Shown here: piece after piece, positions 15,989-23,978 of the stretch | Numbering within the stretch: the first letter of the stretch is position 1 | Layout of the letters: every line of letters starts with the position of its first letter | Origin: Bacteroidota bacterium | GTDB taxonomy: Bacteria > Bacteroidota > Bacteroidia > Chitinophagales > Chitinophagaceae | NCBI GenBank assembly: GCA_029555415.1 | Contig: JAKPSI010000064.1 | Location: 1-64,000, forward strand | Length of the DNA stretch: 64,000 nucleotides | Reading direction: 5' to 3' | Position numbers and translations under genes: made by a program | The notes under the pieces: model-generated | Database searches by the model: none | The model's input: the letters and a program-made list of their open reading frames with translations, nothing else | Told to the model about the DNA's origin: nothing

Positions 15989-16024
15989 TTTGCGAAACCA
16001 AATAGTTGCATATATATTTGCAAC
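15989..16024 (+). promoter_or_regulatory. promoter with overlapping palindromic operator for the arsR-type gene
   Basis: TTTG (15989-15992) and TATATTTG (16013-16020), separated by 20 nt, match the Bacteroidota promoter. The inverted repeat GTTGCA-N8-TGCAAC (16005-16024) covers the -7 box. An ArsR dimer bound there would block the promoter, so autorepression is the likely mode. Confidence 0.65.
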
Positions 16025-16047
16025 CAGAAGGTAGCAAATCAAAAATT

Positions 16048-16374
16048 ATGGAAACCAGAAGAGATGTATTTCAGGCCATTGCCGATCCGACCCGGAGAGC
16101 GATCATCATCCTGCTCGCCACCCAGGCCATGACGCCCAATGCGCTGGCCGAACATTTTCAAACCAGTCGCCAGGCCGTATCCAAACACCTGCGTATCCTG
16201 ACGGAATGCCATCTGGCCAAACCCGAACAAAAGGGCCGTGAAATATTCTACACACTTGAAGCGGAAAAAATGAAAGAGATCGATAAATGGCTGACGCAAT
16301 TCCGGAAGATCTGGGAGACCCGTTTCAGCCAATTGGACAACGTATTAGCAAACCTGAAAAAACAAAAAAAATGA
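16048..16374 (+). CDS. ArsR-family transcriptional regulator
   Basis: The 108-residue protein is a winged-helix repressor. It has [14 protein letters not shown] near the N-terminus, the recognition helix in [18 protein letters not shown] at about residues 43-60, and the wing [12 protein letters not shown]. There are no Cys-rich metal sites, so it is not an arsenic or cadmium sensor. It belongs to the group paired with SRPBCC (AHSA1) genes. Its stop codon overlaps the next start (ATGA), meaning translational coupling. The ATG at 16048 is chosen because it lies after the promoter and gives the standard family start. Confidence 0.9.
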   Translation: METRRDVFQAIADPTRRAIIILLATQAMTPNALAEHFQTSRQAVSKHLRILTECHLAKPEQKGREIFYTLEAEKMKEIDKWLTQFRKIWETRFSQLDNVLANLKKQKK

Positions 16375-16871
16375 GCAGCCTCTTCAATGACTTCATCGTC
16401 GACAAAGCCACCCAAACCGTCACCATCAACCGGGAATTCGACGCCGAATTGTCGCTGGTATGGGATGCATTCACCAAACAGGAGATCCTGGACCAGTGGT
16501 GGGCACCCAAACCCTGGATCTCCCGCACCAAACACATGAATTTTGAAGCGGGCGGAAAAAGATTCTACGCCATGGTGAGTCCGGAAGGGCAGGAACACTG
16601 GTCGCTCCAGCAATACCTGGAGATCAGACCCATCACGTTCTTCAAAATGCTCAATGCCTTCGCCGATGCGAATGAGAACCCGCAATTGCCTGGTTCTGAA
16701 TGGAGCCTGCATTTCAGCGAAGCGGATGGCAAGACCAGACTCAGTGTGGTGATCTGGAATGAATCTCTCGAACGCATGGAAAAAATGATCGAAATGGGCT
16801 TCCAGGGCGGATTTACGATGACCCTTGCCTACCTGAAGGAATTGCTGGTCACTTTGTCAAAACGTTCCTGA
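16371..16871 (+). CDS. SRPBCC (AHSA1-like) protein coupled to the ArsR regulator
   Basis: The 166-residue protein has the AHSA1 signature: [20 protein letters not shown], then [10 protein letters not shown] in the N-terminal half and a C-terminal helix [18 protein letters not shown]. These cytoplasmic proteins bind small hydrophobic molecules; the ligand may act on the partner ArsR regulator, but that is inference. It starts inside the stop codon of the upstream regulator. Genes for a small conserved protein, a DUF1801 protein and a PhnB-like VOC protein follow, a combination often found together in Bacteroidota. Confidence 0.88.
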   Translation: MSSLFNDFIVDKATQTVTINREFDAELSLVWDAFTKQEILDQWWAPKPWISRTKHMNFEAGGKRFYAMVSPEGQEHWSLQQYLEIRPITFFKMLNAFADANENPQLPGSEWSLHFSEADGKTRLSVVIWNESLERMEKMIEMGFQGGFTMTLAYLKELLVTLSKRS

Positions 16872-16906
16872 ACCAGACCTTACGTGAACAGATAACCTCA
16901 AAAGAA

Positions 16907-17116
16907 ATGGTTGAAATTTTCAAAACGAACGTGCAGAAAAAAACAGAAAGCAAAAAGTTGATCCGGCTTTTGTCGGACACCTATCCCGCCTGCCGGATCA
17001 ACTTCGACCTGTCGGACCGCGATAAAGTATTGCGGGTGGAAGGTGAATATATCACCTCATCGGAGATCATGGTCCTGCTGCAGGACCATGGTTTCCATTG
17101 TGAAGTCCTGGATTAA
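16907..17116 (+). CDS. small conserved protein, HMA-like fold without metal motif
   Basis: The 69-residue protein has a beta-alpha-beta pattern (VEIFKTNV, SKKLIRLLSDTYP, CRINFDLS, VLRVEGEY, SSEIMVLLQDHGF, CEVLD) like a ferredoxin-type heavy-metal-associated domain. The CxxC metal motif is missing, so metal binding is unlikely. It stands 35 bp behind the SRPBCC gene and 23 bp before the DUF1801 gene in the same direction, probably in one operon. Confidence 0.7.
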   Translation: MVEIFKTNVQKKTESKKLIRLLSDTYPACRINFDLSDRDKVLRVEGEYITSSEIMVLLQDHGFHCEVLD

Positions 17117-17139
17117 CCAACTATACTTAACTTTCGGAT

Positions 17140-17559
17140 ATGACCGTCAAAGACCAGATCAAAAACTACATCGCCTCCCTTCCCGAGGCCAAGGCTTCAG
17201 AAATGCAGTCGCTGCACAAACTTGTACTGAAGATCGCTCCCAAAAGCAAACTCTGGTTCGAGGACGGCAAAGATGCATCGGGCAAGACCGTCAGTAACCC
17301 CAATATCGGTTACGGCACTTACACGATACAATATGCGAATGGGAAAACGAAAGAGTTCTTCCGTGTCGGCATTAGCGCGAACACAAGCGGCATCTCGGTC
17401 TATATCATGGGACTGGAAGACAAATCTTTCCTCAGCAAAACTTATGGCAAAAAGATCGGGAAAGCGAGTGTGACGGGATATTGCATTAAATTTAAATCGG
17501 TGGAGGATGTTGATTTGGCGGTCCTGAAAGAAGTTATTGCATATCGGTTGGGGTTGTAA
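17140..17559 (+). CDS. DUF1801 (YdhG-like) protein
   Basis: The 139-residue protein shows the DUF1801 pattern. The N-terminus MTVKDQIKNYIASLPEAKAS is followed by LHKLVLKIAPKSKLWFEDGK and then the core around IGYGTYTIQYANGKTKEFFR. The end is VEDVDLAVLKEVIAYRLGL. The fold is related to the frataxin-like YdhG proteins; the biochemical role is unknown. It lies in the ArsR/SRPBCC cluster. Confidence 0.82.
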   Translation: MTVKDQIKNYIASLPEAKASEMQSLHKLVLKIAPKSKLWFEDGKDASGKTVSNPNIGYGTYTIQYANGKTKEFFRVGISANTSGISVYIMGLEDKSFLSKTYGKKIGKASVTGYCIKFKSVEDVDLAVLKEVIAYRLGL

Positions 17560-17566
17560 TGAAAAA

Positions 17567-17597
17567 TAGCTGCTGGCTACTGGCTGCTGGCTGCAGG
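17567..17597. repeat. low-complexity GCTGCTGGCTACTG-type dispersed repeat
   Basis: The run AGCTGCTGGCTACTGGCTGC and its continuation repeats the same CTGGCT unit seen twice more in this window, near 27698 and 27781. It lies directly behind the DUF1801 stop codon. An AAACCATCAAGCAATC stretch follows at about 17643, also a recurrent intergenic sequence. Confidence 0.5.
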
Positions 17598-17680
17598 TTG
17601 ATCCCGTTAAAATGGAGCTTCCAGGCAAAACACGAAAACAATTAAACCATCAAGCAATCAAACAATCTGGCGATAAAGTC

Positions 17681-18073
17681 ATGAAACTGGACATCTACGT
17701 GAACTACCCCGGCCTTTGCGAAAAAGCATTCCGGTTCTATGAGCAACTGCTCGGCGGGAAGATCACCATGATGTATCCGCATCCTCAGCTACCGCCCGAT
17801 TTTCCGCAGAACTGGAAAAATCCCATTATGCATGCGGTCATTGAGATCGGCGGAACATTACTCAGAGGTGCTGATGTACCCAACGCAGAACCCATGCGCA
17901 GTGCCTATCTCACGCTCAGGCCCGATACAGAGGAAGAAGCTGAACGGATCTATGCTGAACTTTCAACGGACGGGGAAGTGTTCATGAAAATGGAAAAAAC
18001 ATTCTTCGCTAACCGGTTTGCGATGCTGCGGGACAGGTTTGGGACTTCGTGGATGATCCTGCAGGGAGCGTAA
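17681..18073 (+). CDS. VOC-family protein, PhnB-like
   Basis: The 130-residue cytoplasmic protein fits the PhnB/3-demethylubiquinone-methyltransferase-like VOC group. It has MKLDIYVNYPGLCEKAFRFY at the start, EQLLGGKITMMYPHPQLPP, then PDTEEEAERIYAELSTDGEV and FANRFAMLRDRFGTSWMILQ. The second half carries the usual RDRFG signature. A longer reading from 17612 would translate dispersed-repeat sequence, so the ATG at 17681 is preferred. It ends the ArsR/SRPBCC-associated group. Confidence 0.85.
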   Translation: MKLDIYVNYPGLCEKAFRFYEQLLGGKITMMYPHPQLPPDFPQNWKNPIMHAVIEIGGTLLRGADVPNAEPMRSAYLTLRPDTEEEAERIYAELSTDGEVFMKMEKTFFANRFAMLRDRFGTSWMILQGA

Positions 18074-18163
18074 AAGCAACAAGCCAAGAGTTTTGAGCTA
18101 TGAGCTTCGAGCCAGTAAAGATTCACCGCTATTCTGCACCTACAGAAATACAAATCCATTACA

Positions 18164-18721
18164 ATGAAATCAAAACATCATATAACATTCCTTTTTATTA
18201 CAATTTTTTCGTTTGACCAAACATACGCGCAAAGAGCAACCCGTGCAGAAATAGACTCTTTAATGTGCCCATCAGGACACGCTTCTGTCGGCCAGCCCTA
18301 TATGGAATTCAAAATAGAGAATGAAACATCATCAATAGACAATCAAGCCCTGAAGGGTAAAATAGTATTTATCAATTTCTGGTTTGAAGGCTGTCATCCT
18401 TGTCTGGCCGAAATGGAAGCACTCAATGAACTCTATAAAAAGATGTCCGGCAATAAGGATTTTCTTTTTATCTCCCTGACCTGGGATAATGCTGATGCGA
18501 TCAAAAGGGTCAAGGATAAATTCGGATTAGCATTTGATGCCTTTTCCGCTTCCCGCGCAGAATGCCAGCGGCTTAATTTCGGTTGCGGCTACCCGACCAG
18601 CATTATTCTGGATAAGTCAGGGATTGTCAGGTACAGGCACAGCGGAGGCTCGATTAAACCCAAAGAAGCAAATGAATTCGTCGAAAAAACTTTGTTTCAG
18701 GAAATTCAAAGTCTGTTTTAA
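18164..18721 (+). CDS. exported thioredoxin-like (TlpA/AhpC-TSA) protein
   Basis: The 185-residue protein has a signal peptide (to about residue 22, TYAQ) and a TlpA-type thioredoxin domain. Markers are LKGKIVFINFWFEGCHPC, which contains the redox CHPC motif near residues 77-80, and the cis-proline loop GCGYPTSIILDKSGIV. It should reduce or shuffle disulfides in the periplasm. Two extra cysteines (AECQRLNFGCG) lie before the cis-proline, which is unusual. The gene is more AT-rich than its left neighbours. Confidence 0.87.
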   Translation: MKSKHHITFLFITIFSFDQTYAQRATRAEIDSLMCPSGHASVGQPYMEFKIENETSSIDNQALKGKIVFINFWFEGCHPCLAEMEALNELYKKMSGNKDFLFISLTWDNADAIKRVKDKFGLAFDAFSASRAECQRLNFGCGYPTSIILDKSGIVRYRHSGGSIKPKEANEFVEKTLFQEIQSLF

Positions 18722-18762
18722 CTGATGCAGGCGGGCTCAGATCAAAACTGAGTCACGAAGCA

Positions 18763-18937
18763 AGGTTCCTCGCATCGCTCGGAATGACAGGTCAGCAGCA
18801 ATATATAAAGGAGTAAGACTTCTCGCTACGCTCGAAGTGCAAAAGGCCCTCCTCAATCCGCCATTTCGAGCGCAGCGAGAAATCTTACTCACCTACTCCC
18901 ACACAAGTACTGTCATTCCGAGCACAGCGAGGAACCT
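18763..18937. repeat. nested double inverted repeat (REP-like)
   Basis: Two inverted repeats are nested. The outer pair, 18763-18790 and 18910-18937, matches at 25 of 28 positions and contains the GGAATGACAG / CTGTCATTCC ends. The inner pair, 18813-18839 and 18862-18888, matches at 24 of 27 and contains CTCGCTACGCTCGAAG / TTCGAGCGCAGCGAG. Such GAGCGCAGCGAG palindromes are frequent between Bacteroidota genes and resemble REP elements. It fills most of the gene-free interval 18722-19042; the rest shows nothing clear. Confidence 0.7.
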
Positions 18938-19042
18938 GAAAACAAGTATTTTTTGTGAGATTGAATTATGAAGAAATGGGCTAAATTGAATCATTGTTCA
19001 AATGATTTTCAGAACACCTATTGAGGCCGAAAACCGAGCCAG

Positions 19043-19636
19043 ATGAAGTATCAAAGCCTATTAATATTTCTTTTGACCACGTTCCCCTTCTTAGGCTTTG
19101 GACAAAACAAAGACACCATCTCATTATCATCACTATTCAGCGATTTTCCCATCGATTCCTCTTTTAATCACATAAGCCAATTTTGTGAAACACATCACTT
19201 CAACAAGCGGGCAAGCATATATGATGAATTGAAATCGGACTATTTTAGCCAAATACTGAATGATACATCTACATATTTCAAATCAAGCAATTCAAGATTC
19301 GAGTTTTATTTTTCAATCAAGCATCCTATAAAAGACACGATCCTGCAAGAAGCACTTGTTATAAACAGATACTTAACTTATCAGGAATCAAATGAATACA
19401 ATGCTGAGAAGCAATTTGATAAGATGATCAAAGTTTTTAGCAACGCTTATCCTCACTCAAAAAAGATTGTTCTCATTTCAGAACATGGTAAAGAAGGAAC
19501 TCTGGTTGAATTTTACACCAAAAAATATTCAAAAACTCCAGTACTCATTATTGAATTGAGTAACAAATTCGGAAACCTTCCTTTTAAAAGCCGCGTGATC
19601 GTGATTTCATATATTAGAGCATACCCGAAAGACTAA
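19043..19636 (+). CDS. secreted protein of unknown function
   Basis: This 197-residue protein has a signal peptide (MKYQSLLIFLLTTFPFLGFGQ). I see no known domain. The mature part alternates helical and beta stretches (FNKRASIYDELKSDYFSQIL, RFEFYFSIKHP, KIVLISEHGKEGTLVEFYTK) and ends SRVIVISYIRAYPKD. It is AT-rich and lies 10 bp before another secreted unknown, so the two probably form an operon. Confidence 0.72.
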   Translation: MKYQSLLIFLLTTFPFLGFGQNKDTISLSSLFSDFPIDSSFNHISQFCETHHFNKRASIYDELKSDYFSQILNDTSTYFKSSNSRFEFYFSIKHPIKDTILQEALVINRYLTYQESNEYNAEKQFDKMIKVFSNAYPHSKKIVLISEHGKEGTLVEFYTKKYSKTPVLIIELSNKFGNLPFKSRVIVISYIRAYPKD

Positions 19637-19646
19637 CTGATCAATT

Positions 19647-20099
19647 ATGAATAAATTCCAGCTCTTCCTTTTTTCTTTAATGCTAACTGCTCAATTTGTA
19701 TCCGCCCAGGACCCTTTGTCCAAAACAGTCATCTTAGAAAAAATTAAAACAATTAAAACCTGCAAGCCTGTAGCGAAAAGAGTATTAGCTACCGACACGG
19801 TATGCTTCATCGCCACATGCCCTGATAACCCCAAAAACTACTACTTCGAATTTTATAAACTGGGGAAAAGCAACGACGGAGGACAACAAAGGATCATCTG
19901 TCAATTCTACTTCTTCAATGACCAGTTGATCTTCATTGAACAAGGGATGCGAAAGAAAAAACGCTTTTCGGATTACTACCTGGACCAGGGAAAGATTTTC
20001 ACATCTGACCTGGATAAAGCACTACCTGTATTAACACAGGAAATCATAGATACACTTAAGGCGCAACTTTTATCATACCGAAATACCCTTTCTAAATAA
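19647..20099 (+). CDS. secreted protein of unknown function
   Basis: The 150-residue protein has a signal peptide (MNKFQLFLFSLMLTAQFVSAQ). The mature domain has four cysteines (TCKPV, VCFIATCPD, IICQF) that might form disulfides, and a beta-rich core (YYFEFYKLGKSNDGGQQRII). No family is recognised. It follows the previous gene by 10 bp, shares its AT-rich composition, and may act with it. Confidence 0.7.
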   Translation: MNKFQLFLFSLMLTAQFVSAQDPLSKTVILEKIKTIKTCKPVAKRVLATDTVCFIATCPDNPKNYYFEFYKLGKSNDGGQQRIICQFYFFNDQLIFIEQGMRKKKRFSDYYLDQGKIFTSDLDKALPVLTQEIIDTLKAQLLSYRNTLSK

Positions 20100-20109
20100 A
20101 GTTCTCATT

Positions 20110-20137
20110 GATCACGAAGCAAGGTCCCTTGCATAGC
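20110..20137. repeat. half copy of the 18763 repeat
   Basis: ATCACGAAGCAAGGTCCCTTGC resembles the left outer arm and flank of the nested inverted repeat at 18763, but no matching right arm follows. It appears to be a decayed or solo half. CAAAACCCAAAACTC-type low-complexity sequence follows at 20161-20188. Confidence 0.4.
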
Positions 20138-20188
20138 ATCTTCCCTCATCACGCCTAACCCAAAACCCAAAACTCATAACCCATAACC

Positions 20189-20220
20189 AAAAAAAAGAGG
20201 GCTCCTTTTACAGAACCCTC
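20189..20220 (-). terminator. rho-independent terminator of nifJ
   Basis: Read on the minus strand, GAGGGTTC (20220-20213) pairs with GAGCCCTC (20204-20197) with one mismatch, and a run of eight T follows. It lies 24 bp behind the nifJ stop codon. Confidence 0.8.
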
Positions 20221-20243
20221 CTCTCTTTCTAGCCTATATACCC

Positions 20244-23200
20244 TTATAGTGCTTTCATTGCTTCGATCCGCTCCCAGTGCAGCTGAATGGCCGTATTCGC
20301 GAGGCCGAGGAATTCAGTGCCTTTCTCAGGATTGTTGCTCTTGATCGTCGTGAAGCGGTTCTCATGATACAGGAACTCTTCAACCGGAACAGAAGGCGGT
20401 TTGCAGTCGAGTGTAAACCTTTGTCCTTTTTCTTTGAGCGGATTGTAACGGAAGATCGGCCAGTAACCTGTCTTCACCGCCAGACTCTGCTGCTCTAATC
20501 CATGGCACATGTCGTAACCGTGAGCGATACAGTGACTGTACGCGATGATGATGGAAGGTCCGGGATAAGCTTCCGCTTCCAGGATGGTCTTCAGGGCGTG
20601 TACATCATTGGCACCCATCGCGATCTGTGCTACGTAAGCGCTGCCATGGGCAACTGCCTGCATCGCCAGGTCCTTCTTACCGGTCGTTTTACCATTCACC
20701 GCGAATTTGGCGCTGGCTCCGATCGGAGATGCTTTTGATTTTTGTCCGCCCGTATTACTGTACACCTCTGTATCCATCACCAGAATGTTGACATTCTCAC
20801 CGGTGCTGAGCACGTGGTCAAGACCGCTGAAGCCGATATCATATGCCCAGCCGTCACCACCCACGATCCAAACGGATTTCTTCTCCAGGAATTCAGCGAT
20901 CTGATACAACCTGTAAGATTCATTCGTGCGGATCTCGCGGAGGCGTTTCTTCAGTTCATTTACATTCTTGCGTTGTTTGGTCACTTCGGCTTCATCCACT
21001 TCCGCGTTCAGCAGCAGTGCATCCGCCAGTTCAGCTCCCACTTCTTCGCGCATGCTCATCAGCAGGCGCAGGGCCATATCGCGTTTCTTGTCGGTAGCGA
21101 GTTTGATACCAAGACCGAATTCCGCGTTGTCCTCGAAGAGTGAGTTGGCCCATGCCGGTCCGTGACCTTCATGATCCGTGGTCCACGGTGTAGTCGGCAG
21201 GTTTGCACCGAAGATGGAAGAGCAACCCGTAGCGTTGGCCACGATCATACGATCGCCGAACAGCTGGGTCAGCAGTTTCAGGTACGGTGTTTCACCGCAA
21301 CCACTGCAGGCGCCGGAGAATTCGAACAGAGGTTCGAGCAGCTGAGAACCTTTCACTGTTGCTTTGTTCACGCGGCTGCGGTCGATATCAGGCAGTTCCA
21401 GGAAGTAATCCCAGTTCTTCTTTTCTGTTTCTTTCAGCGGCAGCACATCTTTCATGTCGATGGCTTTGTGACCCGCTTCAGTTTTACTTTCGATCGGGCA
21501 AACTTCCGTACATAGTTTGCAACCGGTACAGTCTTCAACAGCGACCTGCAGCGTGTACGCTTCTTTATCCTTGATGAATTCCTTACCGATCGGATCGGTG
21601 AATTTGAAGAAGGAAGGCGCATCTGCCAGCCAGTCGCGGTCGTATACTTTTACGCGGATCGCAGCGTGAGGACAAACGAAATAACATTTACCGCACTGAG
21701 AGCAGAGTTCAGGATCCCATACAGGCACCTGTTCCGCGATATTGCGTTTTTCCCATTTAGTGGTACCCATCGGATACACACCATCAACAGGGAATGCGCT
21801 CACCGGCAGTTCATCCCCTTCGCCGGCGATGATGCGGGCCAGTACATTCTGTACGAAGTCAGGCGCGTTACCGGAGATAGCGGGTTCGATCTCACGATCA
21901 CCTACGATGAAGTTGGTGTAATCCACTTTATGCAGGTTCTCAAGGGTCTGATCCACGGCGCGGTAGTTCTTCTGCACCACTTCTTCCCCTTTACGTCCGT
22001 ATGTTTTCTTGATCGCGCTCTTGATATACTGAATAGCGAGGTCGCGGGCCATTACATTACTGATCGCGAAGAAGCAGGTCTGCAGGATACCGTTGATGCG
22101 GGAACCCATGCCGGTTTCTTTTGCCACTTTGGAGGCATTGATCACATAGAACTTGAGTTCTTTGTGGATGATCTCATCCTGGATCTTCTTCGGCAGCTGA
22201 TCCCATACTTCCTCCTGCGCATAAGGTGTATTGAGCAGGAAGGTGGCACCTTTCTCCGCGTCTTTCAATACGTCATATTTCTTGAGATAGTTGAAGTGGT
22301 GACAAGCGATGAAGTTGGCCGAATTCACCAGGTATGTGGAGCGGATCGGATGATCGCTGAAACGCAGGTGGGAAACGGTCAGGGAGCCTGATTTTTTGGA
22401 GTCGTACACGAAATAACCCTGTACGAAATTATCGGTCACTTCACCGATGATCTTGATCGTATTCTTGTTCGCACTTACGGTACCATCCGCACCCAGACCG
22501 AAGAACAGGCCACGGAACAGGTGTTGCTGTTCGAGTGAGAAGTTCTTATCATAATCAAGACTGGTATGTGTTACATCATCTTCGATACCGATAGTGAAAC
22601 TGTTCTTGGGTTCGGCTTTCAGCAGTTCATCGTAGATGGCTTTCACCATACCGGCGTTGAATTCTTTGGAAGCGAGACCATAACGGCCACCGATCACTTT
22701 GGGTGCAACACCCTGCCATGCGGTGTGGATCGCGCTGATCACGTCCATATATAATGGTTCGCCGATCGCACCGGGTTCTTTACAACGGTCGAGTACCGCG
22801 ATATTCTTCACGGTAGCAGGTAAAGCACCCAGGAAATGTTTCACGGAGAAAGGACGGAACAGGTGAACATTCAGATAACCCACTTTCTCATCGCGCGCGT
22901 TGAGGTAGTCGGTCACTTCATGTACAGGACCCACGCCGGAACCCATGATGATGATCACGCGTTCAGCCTGCGGGTGTCCGTAGTACTGGAACAATTTATA
23001 CTGACGACCGGTCATGGCTGCGAATTCATTCATCGCATTGGTCACGATATCCGGTACGTTCTGATAATAAGTATTACCGGCTTCACGGCTCTGGAAGAAC
23101 ACATCGGGGTTCTGTGCGGTACCGCGAACCATGGGATGTTCGGGGTTCATGGCACGACGGCGGTGTTTGCTCACTTCTTCTTCATCGATCATGGAGCGTA

Positions 23201-23819
23201 TCTCATCGTCTGACAGTACTTCCACTTTCGCCAGTTCATGTGATGTGCGGAAACCATCGAAGATGTTCAGGAACGGGATCCTTGCTTTGAGCGTGGAAGA
23301 GGTGGCGATGAGCGCCATGTCATGTGCTTCCTGCGGATTGTTACCGAAGAGCATGGACCAACCGGTAGAGCGGGTTGCCATTACATCACTGTGATCTCCG
23401 AAGATGGAGAGGGCGTGTGTGGCAAGTGCGCGTGCCGCGATATGAAAAACGGCGGGTGTCAGTTCCCCTGCGATCTTGTACATGTTGGGGATCATCAGTA
23501 ACAATCCCTGAGAACAGGTAAAGGTGGATGCGAGCGCACCACCCTGCAATGCACCGTGAATGGCACCAGCTGCACCGGCTTCACTTTGCATTTCGATCAC
23601 TTTGGGGACTTCCCCGTAAATATTTTTGATGTCATTACTGCTCCATTCATCTGCCCATTCTCCCATGGCGGAAGAAGGTGTGATCGGGTAAATGGCGCAA
23701 ACCTCGCTGGTCTTGTAGGCAACGTACGCCGCAGCTTCGTTCCCATCCATGATCGCGTTGGTCACTTCTTTTTGCCCCTCGGTTTTACCCGGAGCGGCTT
23801 GTTTGGTAATTGTTTCCAT
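20244..23819 (-). CDS. nifJ: pyruvate:ferredoxin (flavodoxin) oxidoreductase
   Basis: The 1191-residue single-chain enzyme oxidises pyruvate with CoA to acetyl-CoA and CO2, passing electrons to ferredoxin or flavodoxin. Domains run in the standard order. The N-terminal pyrimidine-binding domain contains YITPSSAMGEWADEW-like sequence near residues 40-55. A CoA-binding and gamma domain follow, then a two-cluster ferredoxin domain with CSQCGKCYFVCP and CTGCKLCTEVCP near residues 690-770. The C-terminal TPP domain has CSGCGETPY, GCSSIFGANLPTTPW and GDGWAYDIGFSGLDHVLS. Length and motifs are complete. It is monocistronic with its own terminator. Presence suggests growth at low oxygen or a reductive role for low-potential ferredoxin. 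Confidence 0.97.
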   Translation of the reverse strand: METITKQAAPGKTEGQKEVTNAIMDGNEAAAYVAYKTSEVCAIYPITPSSAMGEWADEWSSNDIKNIYGEVPKVIEMQSEAGAAGAIHGALQGGALASTFTCSQGLLLMIPNMYKIAGELTPAVFHIAARALATHALSIFGDHSDVMATRSTGWSMLFGNNPQEAHDMALIATSSTLKARIPFLNIFDGFRTSHELAKVEVLSDDEIRSMIDEEEVSKHRRRAMNPEHPMVRGTAQNPDVFFQSREAGNTYYQNVPDIVTNAMNEFAAMTGRQYKLFQYYGHPQAERVIIIMGSGVGPVHEVTDYLNARDEKVGYLNVHLFRPFSVKHFLGALPATVKNIAVLDRCKEPGAIGEPLYMDVISAIHTAWQGVAPKVIGGRYGLASKEFNAGMVKAIYDELLKAEPKNSFTIGIEDDVTHTSLDYDKNFSLEQQHLFRGLFFGLGADGTVSANKNTIKIIGEVTDNFVQGYFVYDSKKSGSLTVSHLRFSDHPIRSTYLVNSANFIACHHFNYLKKYDVLKDAEKGATFLLNTPYAQEEVWDQLPKKIQDEIIHKELKFYVINASKVAKETGMGSRINGILQTCFFAISNVMARDLAIQYIKSAIKKTYGRKGEEVVQKNYRAVDQTLENLHKVDYTNFIVGDREIEPAISGNAPDFVQNVLARIIAGEGDELPVSAFPVDGVYPMGTTKWEKRNIAEQVPVWDPELCSQCGKCYFVCPHAAIRVKVYDRDWLADAPSFFKFTDPIGKEFIKDKEAYTLQVAVEDCTGCKLCTEVCPIESKTEAGHKAIDMKDVLPLKETEKKNWDYFLELPDIDRSRVNKATVKGSQLLEPLFEFSGACSGCGETPYLKLLTQLFGDRMIVANATGCSSIFGANLPTTPWTTDHEGHGPAWANSLFEDNAEFGLGIKLATDKKRDMALRLLMSMREEVGAELADALLLNAEVDEAEVTKQRKNVNELKKRLREIRTNESYRLYQIAEFLEKKSVWIVGGDGWAYDIGFSGLDHVLSTGENVNILVMDTEVYSNTGGQKSKASPIGASAKFAVNGKTTGKKDLAMQAVAHGSAYVAQIAMGANDVHALKTILEAEAYPGPSIIIAYSHCIAHGYDMCHGLEQQSLAVKTGYWPIFRYNPLKEKGQRFTLDCKPPSVPVEEFLYHENRFTTIKSNNPEKGTEFLGLANTAIQLHWERIEAMKAL

Positions 23820-23927
23820 ATAAAAGATTTATAGGCTGAAAGAATAAGCCACTAAAGTACCCCCACCCCCAAACGTGCAGGATGACTTTAGTCAACGAAG
23901 GACTTGATTTACATAGGGGTAAACCAA

Positions 23928-23955
23928 AAAGCCCTGAGCTGAAACTCAGGGCTTT
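23928..23955 (-). terminator. rho-independent terminator of glycyl-tRNA synthetase
   Basis: AAAGCCCTGAG (23928-23938) and CTCAGGGCTTT (23945-23955) form a perfect 11-bp stem with a 6-nt loop. On the minus strand it ends in a T run (23930-23926), placing it 24 bp behind the glyS stop. Confidence 0.85.
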
Positions 23956-23978
23956 ATAAAAATATGGCGTGATGGATA

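Noticed and set aside
16287-16370. Upstream extension of the SRPBCC gene
   Set aside because: The ATG at 16371 overlaps the ArsR stop in ATGA form and gives the normal family length.
20277-23834. Long open frames on the plus strand across nifJ
   Set aside because: They run antisense to a full-length, motif-complete enzyme and show no protein-like features; they are codon-bias shadows.
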